NCBI RefSeq assembly: GCF_001669775.1
Contig: NZ_LXWK01000017.1
Span: 434,001 to 498,000 of the forward strand
Source of the DNA: Rheinheimera sp. SA_1
Lineage (GTDB): Bacteria; Pseudomonadota; Gammaproteobacteria; Enterobacterales; Alteromonadaceae
Length of the DNA stretch: 64,000 nucleotides
Reading direction: 5' to 3'
Translations under genes and position numbers: made by a program
Notes under the pieces: model-generated
The model's database searches: none
The model's input: the letters and a program-made list of their open reading frames with translations, nothing else
Told to the model about the DNA's origin: nothing
Shown: positions 28,636 to 36,701 of the stretch, piece by piece
How the letters are laid out: every line of letters begins with the position of its first letter
Position numbering within the stretch: position 1 is the first letter of the stretch

Positions 28636-29037
28636 ATGCCACTTAAAACTTCGGCTCTTGCCTCTGAACAACATCGTCACTATCAAAGTCACTCTTTCGA
28701 ACAATATGCTGCAGGCCTATTTATGGCTGACGGCTGGGAAGTTTTTCAGCCCTACTTAGATCACGGCCGCAAAACAGATTTGTTGATCTCGGACGGTAAC
28801 GTTTTTTATCGTGTACAGATAAAATCGTTAGAGACAACCGATGAATCGGTCATTGTTAGAAATCAGTGGAAAAACTCCAACACAAAAATTGACTATGTCA
28901 TCTACTTCTCACAAAAAGGGAATTGGGGTTACATTGTTAAACCATTCTCTCGCAATCAAACCCGTTTAAATTCCGCCGGAGGAATCAGGTTTCACAAGCA
29001 TCAAAAGCACTTTTCTCAGGCTTTTGCCAAAATATGA
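28636..29037 (+). CDS. Small PD-(D/E)XK nuclease-fold protein
   Basis: 133 residues. The pattern is D48 in R-K-T-D-L-L-I followed by Q61-I-K63 in Y-R-V-Q-I-K-S-L, with a conserved F-E-Q-Y-A-A helix at the N-terminus. A Q-x-K variant of the active site occurs in group I intron-type PD-(D/E)XK endonucleases and some resolvases. It could be a nuclease of the element (replication or resolution) or defence cargo. It is the only element A gene on the plus strand. Confidence 0.6.
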   Translation: MPLKTSALASEQHRHYQSHSFEQYAAGLFMADGWEVFQPYLDHGRKTDLLISDGNVFYRVQIKSLETTDESVIVRNQWKNSNTKIDYVIYFSQKGNWGYIVKPFSRNQTRLNSAGGIRFHKHQKHFSQAFAKI

Positions 29038-29250
29038 TTTACCGGAATTCGTAATACATATATGTTGCGACGCGAATTGCATTTGGGCATACCGTCGCAA
29101 CCATTAACCATCTAAACGATGCATATTGTTGAGCCGAAGACTAGCGGGTATGCTCTATCGCAAACATCATAGAATGTGGAAATTTCATTTATAAGAAAAA
29201 ATAATTCGTGGGAAATCTCAATTAAAGTATATTCAACTTAATTACTTAAA
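29038..29250. other. AT-rich gap between convergent genes in element A
   Basis: About 210 bases between the small nuclease gene and the nuclease-helicase gene. No gene or clear terminator stem was recognised. Confidence 0.3.
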
Positions 29251-30726
29251 CTATAATTTCAGAATATATAAACACCTTTCCAAAATTTTAACATTCGATA
29301 TTATGATGATGTTTAACCTCTTTCTTGCACGAGTCATATTTTGAAAGAGCATTTTCACTGGCTTATAATGCGCACGCCCAATATATGTTAATTCACCGTT
29401 TTTATCATAAGAAAAAAACTGATCAATGGTTACTGCCACGCCATCAAATTCCTGTCCAATTACTCTGTGCGAGGTCTGCTTTGTACCTTCTGAATATTTT
29501 TCATGAAATTCATTATTATACTGAGACGGGGTAAATCTCAAAACCTCCCATTTCGAGCAATCTAAAGATGAAACATATGCTTTCGCATCCTCTATATTTT
29601 TAAAGTAATTCAATTCAACATTACCTTTATTTATTAATTTTAAATTTCTTTTTTCATTAAATATCATTTTTACAAATGTTGATATTTCTTTGTTAGTTCT
29701 TATTTTTTCGGTCAAGTTATACTTTAAAATTGAATTAATTAAATTTATTTTTGAATCGATATCTCTTGACTCCTCCAAGCTAGAAAGAGTTTGAAGTTTA
29801 TCATAAGAAAATATACAACCACCTCCACTCTGTCTAACACTCTCTATTATATCCTGAAGTTGCTCAGGGTATATACGTTGAACCTCATCAATAAAAACCG
29901 CATCGTAATTAGATAACTTAACGTTTTTATAGTTTTTTATAGGAATAATATCCCAACCTTTTTTTCTTAGAAATTCTTGCCCGTCATTTAAGTATCCGCA
30001 GTGAATAATCAATGTTTTCTTTTTTAAACTCCGTAAGCTCTTAACAATATCGTACACAAGCAATGTCTTCCCTGTGCCTGCACCGCCTGTTATCGATACG
30101 AAAAATTCCGTTTTAAATGTTTGCAATGAGGATATTACTCGGTTCTTTATCTCTTCTTGTTGATTTGTCAGAAAGTAGCAATTTTCAATGAATTTTTTTG
30201 TCGAGTTAAATGGTGAAACTAAATAATCGGAAGGATTAAACAAATCATCAATATCATTAACATCCTCAACAACCTGTTCACGTAATAATTTTTCTAACAT
30301 TGAAAGTTCCACCTTCTCCAATCTTCCAGAGTCGTTAAGGTAGAAAAGTTCGGCAACACTAGACACGAAAGAAAAGTTATGAACTTTCTTTCCAAGATAG
30401 CTCAAATATGATTTATTCCTGACCAGCTGATTAAGCATTTTATCTTCACTACTTGAACTTTTGATTTCGACATTAATCACGCAGTCAAAGCCAAATCTCA
30501 ATAGATCAAATTCCTTGCTTATTTGTGGTATTTTATAGCCAACATAATATCTATCAAAAATAATTTGATCATCAGTCAAGTCATACAGAGATTCTGTAAA
30601 AACACTTAGGTCTTCAGCTTCTTGCTCTCTGATACCTACGCCGTAATATTCTAGAAAAATTGCATAGAGATCATCTTCCAATGAATTGCAAGCCTGAACC
30701 AAAGACAATATATTTATGCTTTTCAT
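29251..30726 (-). CDS. PD-(D/E)XK nuclease plus SF1-like helicase/ATPase (DUF2075-like)
   Basis: 491 residues. The N-terminus has a PD-(D/E)XK-type site: D74 in K-E-F-D-L-L, then E87-I-K89. A DUF2075-like ATPase follows, with Walker A G-G-A-G-T-G-K-T (Lys220), Walker B F-I-D-E-V-Q (Asp280-Glu281) and a C-terminal S-H-R-V-I-G-Q-E-F-D-G-V helicase motif region. Single-protein nuclease-helicases of this sort include the anti-phage Nhi family, but an orthology claim needs a search. It has its own AAGGAACG ribosome site and sits in cargo slot 2 of element A. A defence role is inferred from location and architecture. Confidence 0.7.
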   Translation of the reverse strand: MKSINILSLVQACNSLEDDLYAIFLEYYGVGIREQEAEDLSVFTESLYDLTDDQIIFDRYYVGYKIPQISKEFDLLRFGFDCVINVEIKSSSSEDKMLNQLVRNKSYLSYLGKKVHNFSFVSSVAELFYLNDSGRLEKVELSMLEKLLREQVVEDVNDIDDLFNPSDYLVSPFNSTKKFIENCYFLTNQQEEIKNRVISSLQTFKTEFFVSITGGAGTGKTLLVYDIVKSLRSLKKKTLIIHCGYLNDGQEFLRKKGWDIIPIKNYKNVKLSNYDAVFIDEVQRIYPEQLQDIIESVRQSGGGCIFSYDKLQTLSSLEESRDIDSKINLINSILKYNLTEKIRTNKEISTFVKMIFNEKRNLKLINKGNVELNYFKNIEDAKAYVSSLDCSKWEVLRFTPSQYNNEFHEKYSEGTKQTSHRVIGQEFDGVAVTIDQFFSYDKNGELTYIGRAHYKPVKMLFQNMTRARKRLNIIIISNVKILERCLYILKL

Positions 30727-30815
30727 TTACGTTCCTTGAATGAAATATAAAAATATGAAAGATCTACATTAAACCAGCTGGACTTAGTAGCCAATCCTGC
30801 ACTTAACGATTCCAG

Positions 30816-31769
30816 CTATTGATGTAGCTTACCTCTTACTCTGCTTATTACGTTCCTTAGACTGTCCAGCGTGTAAGAACACTCTACATTTCCACGATAT
30901 TTATCGCGCCACGAGATAATGCCATTTGTTTCACCCATAAGAACATTGTGCCGATCAAAAACTCTTGAGTCTTCCTCTTTTTCTGCCTCCACACACAAAA
31001 ATCGGTGGATTTCTTTTGCTTTCAACTGTGGTTTCGCCATTAATATTCGTGCTAATAATTCTTCAAATTCATTTTTGAATTGGTTGTCAAAAGCACCAGT
31101 CTTTGTGGATTCTTGATTATCCGGTAGTTCATTTGATGGTTGATTGATATCAAACAGCCCAATGCTAATTAAGTCTGTGGTCTGGATACAGATATCTACA
31201 AAATTAAAATTTTGACCAGCGGCAGAAAGTATCCTTTTCGGGTGATTTTCAAAGATTTTTGATTCTAATTTGGTAGCATCATCAACCGCAGTTCTCGAAC
31301 CAGAATTTATGGTGTTAAGCATATCAACAAAACTTGCCATCAAACTGTCGCATTCTCTTGGATAAGCTTTGGCTGGTATTACAGACCAGCTTATTTGCGC
31401 TAGATCAGCTTTCAACCATGAACCGATATAGCTATTTGGCCACGGAACATCAAACGGATATTCAGACGATACTACTGTGATTTTTTCACGTTGAAGCAGA
31501 TTCATCTCAGTTGACGTTACCTTTCCCTTGCTCAAAAGTTGGACAACTTTTGAGCAAGGGATTGAAACAAGCCCCTTGTACCAAGCTATGGCAAACCCCT
31601 TAAACTTATTCGCATGGTAACCACCTAACACATAGTGAGATGGTGGTAAAAAAAACACTGGCTGCAACTTATCCTGTTCAATCAAGTAACGCACAGTTCC
31701 TTCAGTCACCCCAAAATTAGCAAGCTCATCAAGTCGGTAGTATTTCCTATCTGTTGTCACTAAATTCAT
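30816..31769 (-). CDS. Integrase-linked element protein (copy A)
   Basis: 317 residues from ATG 31769, seven bases after the integrase stop; an upstream TTG is possible. No named family. The N-terminus Y-Y-R-L-D-E-L-A-N-F-G-V-T-E-G-T-V-R looks like a DNA-binding helix-turn-helix. The C-terminal third has K-A-K-E-I-H-R-F-L followed by S-W-R-D-K-Y-R-G. The 301-residue gene at the same place in element B shares the N-terminal Y-Y-R-L start, the overall layout and a similar C-terminal W-S-D-R-H-G-K pattern, though sequences have diverged. It is likely an element regulator translated with the integrase. Confidence 0.6.
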   Translation of the reverse strand: MNLVTTDRKYYRLDELANFGVTEGTVRYLIEQDKLQPVFFLPPSHYVLGGYHANKFKGFAIAWYKGLVSIPCSKVVQLLSKGKVTSTEMNLLQREKITVVSSEYPFDVPWPNSYIGSWLKADLAQISWSVIPAKAYPRECDSLMASFVDMLNTINSGSRTAVDDATKLESKIFENHPKRILSAAGQNFNFVDICIQTTDLISIGLFDINQPSNELPDNQESTKTGAFDNQFKNEFEELLARILMAKPQLKAKEIHRFLCVEAEKEEDSRVFDRHNVLMGETNGIISWRDKYRGNVECSYTLDSLRNVISRVRGKLHQ

Positions 31770-31776
31770 GTCGTTT

Positions 31777-33012
31777 TTATCCAATCAAATTCACAGCAGC
31801 CGCTTTATGCTCGGGCGCTAAGTGGGCGTAGCGTAAGGTCATGGCAAGATCGCCATGTCCTAACAGTTCACGAACGGTATTTAAATCGACACTGGCCATT
31901 ACCAGTTTGCTGGCGAAGTGGTGGCGCAGGTCGTGAAAGCGAAAGTTGGTGATACCGGCGTCTTCCAGCAGTTTGTCCCAACCTTTGCCAATGTCAGTCA
32001 TGGCTTTGCTGTTTTGACCTTTAAACACAATACCGGTGCTGTCTGTATCAGCTTGCCAGCTTTGCAAAGTGCGGAACGCTTCACCGTTGAGAGGTATATG
32101 GCGGGTTTTGCCTGATTTGGCATGTTCAAACTGCACTGTCAGCGTTTTGGTATCAAAACTGACGTTTTCCCAGCACAGGCTTAGAATTTCGCCGCGCCGC
32201 ATGCCGGTATTCATTGCCAGCAGCACAATGGGTTCCAGATGATCGGCAAAGGCTTTGCAGTTCAGGCAAGGCAATAATTCATAGCTACGGTCTTCCCGAT
32301 GTTTGTTGCCGTTGCTGCGCTCTTGTTTGATTCTGGCATCCCGCTCGCGCATGGTGGCGCGCAGTGCCTTTTCTTCGACTTTGGACAGGTATCTAATTTT
32401 CGAGTTGTCTTCAGGCAATCGTTTCACTTTGTTCAGCTCGTACTTTTCAATCACCTCCCACTCCACCGCTCGGCTTAAGCAGCTTTGCAGATTGGTGATC
32501 TGCCGGTTAATGGTGGCATTGCTATTGCCCTTCGCTTTGCGCTCGATACGCCACTGTTCAATTAAATGCGGTTTGATATCGGCTAACTGATAATCCATCA
32601 GATGGGCAAAGCTGGTGTTAAAAACGTCGATGCGCGCTTTGGCCGTTTTCGGATTTTGGGAATAGAGCCAAGGGGCGAATTTGGATTCGATAAACTTTCG
32701 AAGTGTCGCCAGCTCGACTTGCTTCTGCTCAATACGTTCTTGTTTTTTCACTTCCTGAACGTCAGTGCCTTTAGACACCTCACCAATTTTTTGCTTGGCG
32801 AGATCTCGGGCAAGTGCTGGCGTAATTTGCCCTTCGCTGCCTAACTTGTAGTTCACTTGTTTACCGTTGAGCCGGTAATAGAGGTAATAATGGATTTTCC
32901 CTTCAGGCGTAATACGGGCATGAAAACCGGTGATTTCAGTGTCATTTAAACGCTGGTCTTCCGGCCTGAAATTCTTGATGGACGTGTTGCTGATTTTCGC
33001 CCTGATTGCCAC
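31777..33012 (-). CDS. Tyrosine-recombinase integrase of element A
   Basis: 411 residues from a GTG start with GGGAGA nine bases upstream. It has an N-terminal arm-binding domain (I-T-G-F-H-A-R-I-T), a core-binding domain and a catalytic domain. The catalytic residues are Arg in N-T-G-M-R-R-G-E-I, H-D-L-R-H-H, L-G-H-G-D and the tyrosine in L-R-Y-A-H-L. It would integrate the element into the tRNA-Arg 3' end. attR lies 172 bases upstream of the start. The last ~110 residues are almost identical to the fragment at 41103-41435. Confidence 0.95.
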   Translation of the reverse strand: MAIRAKISNTSIKNFRPEDQRLNDTEITGFHARITPEGKIHYYLYYRLNGKQVNYKLGSEGQITPALARDLAKQKIGEVSKGTDVQEVKKQERIEQKQVELATLRKFIESKFAPWLYSQNPKTAKARIDVFNTSFAHLMDYQLADIKPHLIEQWRIERKAKGNSNATINRQITNLQSCLSRAVEWEVIEKYELNKVKRLPEDNSKIRYLSKVEEKALRATMRERDARIKQERSNGNKHREDRSYELLPCLNCKAFADHLEPIVLLAMNTGMRRGEILSLCWENVSFDTKTLTVQFEHAKSGKTRHIPLNGEAFRTLQSWQADTDSTGIVFKGQNSKAMTDIGKGWDKLLEDAGITNFRFHDLRHHFASKLVMASVDLNTVRELLGHGDLAMTLRYAHLAPEHKAAAVNLIG

Positions 33013-33025
33013 TCAGTTTTCTCCC

Positions 33026-33045
33026 ATGTAGCACCTATGTAGCAG
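33026..33045 (+). repeat. Right arm-type repeat of element A
   Basis: An exact copy of the 20-base sequence at 21840-21859, lying just upstream of the integrase start. It is probably an integrase arm-binding site. Confidence 0.6.
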
Positions 33046-33183
33046 TTCTATCGTGCAGTCGTGAAAATGAATGAACGATGAAGAACAAACCGCCTAAAAA
33101 AACCAGATATGTTTCAGACAGTTATAGCGCAACTTTGTTTATAGTGGTACATGGAAGTTTATGATTTAATTAGCTTTTTCTCG

Positions 33184-33230
<47 letters not shown>

Positions 33231-33371
33231 AATGTCAAAACCACCCTTGCGGTGGTTTTTGCATTTATGGGGTATACACAGATTTGAACCTCCTTCGACC
33301 AAAACGCCGGGAGCGTTTTGGCACAGCGCAAAGCGCTGCCCGAAGGGTGAGGTACAGGATGTACCGAGTCA
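33231..33371 (+). repeat. Duplicated tRNA downstream flank with terminator and REP-like sequence
   Basis: A hairpin ACCACC/GGTGGT with T run at about 33237-33260 is followed by a REP-like block (33296-33370: GGGAGCGTTTTGGCAC, AAAGCGCT, ACAGGATG, CCGAGT). A diverged copy with the same order is at 41447-41590 after element B. It resembles the original host sequence after the tRNA, now present twice. Confidence 0.7.
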
Positions 33372-33392
33372 ATCCTGATGTGTGCGCCATAT
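33372..33392 (+). repeat. Partial att core at left end of element B
   Basis: 21 bases match the last part of the att core and continue into a left-end sequence (33393-33435) like that after the tRNA at 21784. This marks the left boundary of element B. Confidence 0.8.
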
Positions 33393-33399
33393 AAATCAA

Positions 33400-33428
33400 C
33401 CACTTAGAGGAAACTCAAGTGGCTTTTT
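33400..33428 (+). terminator. Left-end terminator hairpin of element B
   Basis: A CCACTT...AAGTGG stem followed by a T-rich run. It is a near-identical copy of the hairpin at 21792-21821. Confidence 0.7.
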
Positions 33429-33449
33429 TATGCCTGTTAGAAAATTTTA

Positions 33450-33467
33450 TAGCAGATTTATAGCAGA
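33450..33467 (+). repeat. Left arm-type repeats of element B
   Basis: Two TATAGCAG motifs ten bases apart (33450-33457, 33460-33467), matching the motif at the left end of element A. They are probably remnant integrase arm sites. Confidence 0.5.
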
Positions 33468-33672
33468 TTTGATTGTTCTCCCCACTCCTTTGTGAAGTGA
33501 AGCGCATGTTCCTCCTCTCAAATAGGTAATTTTAATACGTAGCGAACTGACTGTAGCCATTGCGCTAAATCAGGTAAGCTCTACATAAACAGGTATTAAC
33601 TTCATCTTTGGCTTGCAAAAAGCACAATGTTGCCATAATGTTAAATTTCAAGCGTTTTATCAAGGAGTGACT

Positions 33673-35265
33673 ATGCACGCTTTGTTCAGATTTAGAGATC
33701 TCTCCTGTCCCGAGAATGAAACAATTAATCGGCACCAGAGAATCATTGCGGAGAAAGGATTTGTCTACTGGGGATGGTGGAACAAAGGGCATGAAAAACT
33801 TCCTTTAACCTCCTTAGTAGAATTGGGGCTGACTAAAACTGTAAACGATATTTATCTTTTCGACTCTGCACAAAGAAAATTTTATCTAGCAAGTTGCGAA
33901 CGGATTTTTCATGATGTACCTAATAGGATACAGAGCCCAGATCTCAGTGCAACTCCTAATTATTATTTAGAAACTAAATGTTTAATGTGGCTGAAGCTAC
34001 TATCCATAGTAGAAGTAGACGAAAAAAATATCATCGGGGTAAAATCATACTGTGATCTTTCCGAGTTATTCGTTAAGGATAACCATTATGATATGTTTAA
34101 TAACAAAATAATATTCGACTCCGCTGAACTTTCCGAGCAAAACAGAACTATTTGGATTGTTCGTGAAAGGAAATCTGAAGATAAGCACCATAAAATAATG
34201 CTATCTACAATGTCATCCATTGAACCTAGACATTTTGATAGTTCTGTGAACTTTTCCTATAGAGATAGTATCCTTTGGATATCAGACCCGCACTTTAATA
34301 GTAACGGAAAACACGCCTTCGAGGTGCATTCTGATAGCTCACAGAAGAATACGCTTGCAACCACTCTCCGGCACGCATATAACCTAACCGATAATAAAGA
34401 CATAGCAACTTTAATAATATCTGGTGATATGTCATGGTCAGCTGAGAAAAATGAATTTGATCTCGCAGGAGATTTTCTAAGCACCATTTGTACAATAGCT
34501 AGCTTGGATAAATCATGGATTGGTTTTTGCCCAGGAAATCACGATTTAGCATTCCACGCCGATGACATGGGAGCAATAGATGAAAGTAATATTCAAGCGA
34601 ATTTCAATGCTGCCAAGGACAACTACTCTGAACTATACAGGAAGTTTTTTGATTTGAAGCCAAACGAGTTCTTATGCTTAGGACGTCGTTTTGTTCTTGG
34701 TTCTACAAAGCCGGTAGAGATTGTTTTTTTGAATAGTGTAATGCTACAGCAGAAGAAAGAATCTTTTCAAGGTTTTGGTTTTATAGGACAAGAGCAATTA
34801 GCTCATGTCGAGCAGATGATGAAGTTCAATGGTAGCAAACCTAGAAATCTAACCAGAATCTGTGTAATGCATCATCATTTGATACCAGTCTCTTTGACAG
34901 AACATGGCTATGATGATGCTCGCTATAGTACTGTTCTTGATTCAGAGAGATTATCTAGATGGTTGACTAAACATCAATTTGACTTTCTACTTCATGGACA
35001 TATGCATCAAAATTTCAACTGCAAAATTGAACGTTCCGTTATTACTCACAAAGTAACTTCAATTGATAACAGACTTAATAGATTAAATATTTTATCTTTG
35101 GGAAGTTCCGGTGTAGTTACTAGCCATACTGGTGAATCAAAAGGGAATTGGGTTTGCAAGATAAAATTTACTGACGAAGACATACTGTTTCAGTACAAAC
35201 AAATATCTCCTGAAGCAGCAAATCTGTCAGGAGATTATGAGTTAAGGTTCCCCTACAATGATTAA
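33673..35265 (+). CDS. Calcineurin-like metallophosphoesterase with novel N-terminal domain
   Basis: 530 residues from ATG 33673, with AAGGAG upstream; a frame extending to 33613 is not needed. Residues 1 to about 195 form an unrecognised domain starting F-R-F-R-D-L and containing Y-W-G-W-W-N-K-G-H. The C-terminal part is a complete metallophosphoesterase: D205-P-H207, G-D252, G-N289-H290-D291, H400-H-H and G-H443-M-H445. All expected dinuclear-metal ligands are present. The substrate is unknown: nucleotide, nucleic acid or phosphoprotein. It overlaps the HAD gene by eight bases, so the two are translationally coupled. It occupies the slot that holds the TIR operon in element A. Confidence 0.8.
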   Translation: MHALFRFRDLSCPENETINRHQRIIAEKGFVYWGWWNKGHEKLPLTSLVELGLTKTVNDIYLFDSAQRKFYLASCERIFHDVPNRIQSPDLSATPNYYLETKCLMWLKLLSIVEVDEKNIIGVKSYCDLSELFVKDNHYDMFNNKIIFDSAELSEQNRTIWIVRERKSEDKHHKIMLSTMSSIEPRHFDSSVNFSYRDSILWISDPHFNSNGKHAFEVHSDSSQKNTLATTLRHAYNLTDNKDIATLIISGDMSWSAEKNEFDLAGDFLSTICTIASLDKSWIGFCPGNHDLAFHADDMGAIDESNIQANFNAAKDNYSELYRKFFDLKPNEFLCLGRRFVLGSTKPVEIVFLNSVMLQQKKESFQGFGFIGQEQLAHVEQMMKFNGSKPRNLTRICVMHHHLIPVSLTEHGYDDARYSTVLDSERLSRWLTKHQFDFLLHGHMHQNFNCKIERSVITHKVTSIDNRLNRLNILSLGSSGVVTSHTGESKGNWVCKIKFTDEDILFQYKQISPEAANLSGDYELRFPYND

Positions 35266-36109
35266 ATTAATTATAACTGACCTTGATAATACCTTATATG
35301 ACTGGGTTGGTTTTTTTTCACAGTCTTTCGAAGCGATGCTTGCTGAAATATGTTCAATTACGGCAATTGATAGAAATACACTTATTTCAGATTTCAAAAA
35401 AATCCATCAAAAATACCATAATTCAGAGCGACCATATGCGGCATTAGAGCTACCGTCGATTATTGAACACTATGGAACAAATGAAAAATACATCATATAC
35501 AATAATCTTGAACCCGCTTTTTCAAAGTTCAAGATTACAGCTGAATCAACTTTAAAACTATATCCGAATGTTTTCGAGACACTGAAATACTTTCACTCAC
35601 GCGGCATAACTATAGTTGGACATACAGAATCTTTTGATGTCAACTCCTCAGGACGAATAAAAGATCTTTCTATTCGAGACTACTTTAAACATCTGTATAC
35701 TCTTAAATCAGATTCATCGTCGCACCCAGACATTAAGAGACCTATTTTGATGCCTGATGATTTAAATTGGGTGGTGCAATTACCTAGAGAAGAAAGAAAA
35801 CCAAACCCTAAATTGTTGTTAGACATATGCAGCAAGGAAGGAGTAAAACCAAACGAAGCGTTATATGTTGGCGATTCGGTGCCAAAAGATATTTCGATGG
35901 CAAATAAGGCTGGATTGGTTTCTGTTTGGGCAAAATATGGTCGCGAGTTTCATAATGCGAACTGGAAACTCCTTGTAGAAATAACTCATTGGACTGATGA
36001 AGACGTAAAACAAGAAGAGAACTTGAAATTTGCATTTGGAAATGAAAAGCCAATGCATTCAATATCTGATTACTCACAATTAATCCAGATAGTTTCTTCA
36101 TATCAATAA
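35258..36109 (+). CDS. HAD-superfamily phosphatase coupled to the metallophosphoesterase
   Basis: 283 residues. HAD motifs are complete: I-T-D8-L-D10-N-T (nucleophile and acid/base), a G-H-T-E motif II at about residue 122, K181 in R-K-P-N-P-K, and Y-V-G-D206-S-V-P-K-D. A cap region of about 90 residues lies between motifs I and II. Family and substrate are unknown. Overlap with the MPE gene indicates a dedicated two-gene operon. A defence or toxin role is inferred only from location. Confidence 0.8.
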   Translation: MIKLIITDLDNTLYDWVGFFSQSFEAMLAEICSITAIDRNTLISDFKKIHQKYHNSERPYAALELPSIIEHYGTNEKYIIYNNLEPAFSKFKITAESTLKLYPNVFETLKYFHSRGITIVGHTESFDVNSSGRIKDLSIRDYFKHLYTLKSDSSSHPDIKRPILMPDDLNWVVQLPREERKPNPKLLLDICSKEGVKPNEALYVGDSVPKDISMANKAGLVSVWAKYGREFHNANWKLLVEITHWTDEDVKQEENLKFAFGNEKPMHSISDYSQLIQIVSSYQ

Positions 36110-36211
36110 GTAGTCAGTACAGTTATTTACAGAACTCCAAGTAAAGGCGAAGAGCGGCCTACGGCCTGTTCCAGCCGCCATTGGTGCAGGCGGGTGATAA
36201 TTGCCTTGCCA
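36110..36211 (-). pseudogene. 3' remnant of the element B rep gene
   Basis: 36117-36211 matches the last ~30 codons of the element A rep gene (25845-25929) on the minus strand, stop codon included. Similarity stops at about 36211. The rest of rep and the upstream genes are deleted. Confidence 0.85.
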
Positions 36212-36701
36212 AGTTGTAAAAACAAAAAATCTATTTATAGAATAACATCCTAATTTACCACCGGTGATCATTCTGAATTTACCGATCATTGAAAAACATG
36301 CGCACCACAAATTCAATAAACGCCTAAGGACATTAAAAAGCGAGGAGCAGAAGCTAATGTCTTAATCAGGCGACGCTATAGCAGTCGCTTGGATTAAGAG
36401 AGTAATTAATCCGAACACCCCGGTAAGCACTACTTGGATAATGATTAGTTGCTGTAAATTCTTGTTCAAGGTTCCGGTATTTGCTTATAAGATCAGTGGC
36501 ATTAAGACAAATGTAAGGCTACCTTTGTCATTAGCTGGTTGAATGAAGAAACGGTGATTGTGGAGTCACTGTCTGCATTCAAACGACCCGGCTCAACAGG
36601 GATTCTTATCAATTTCGTCAAGCAAGCCGCCTTGATATTAGGTAATATCATTACAGATGACTAAGAACACACAACGTACTTAAAGTGTTGATACATACGC
36701 A
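36212..36701. other. Deletion scar and intergenic region in element B
   Basis: About 490 bases between the rep remnant and the NACHT stop. No gene is supported. It holds one strong imperfect hairpin at 36360-36399, annotated separately. Confidence 0.45.
36360..36399. repeat. Long imperfect inverted repeat
   Basis: Arms TCTTAATC-AGGCGAC and GTCGCTT-GGATTAAGA pair over about 15 positions around a nine-base loop. There is no T run, so it is not an obvious terminator. It may be a recombination or protein-binding site at the deletion scar. Confidence 0.5.

Noticed and set aside
36098-36316. 72-residue minus-strand gene
   Set aside because: It overlaps the rep 3' remnant in another reading frame; the true frame is the rep tail.
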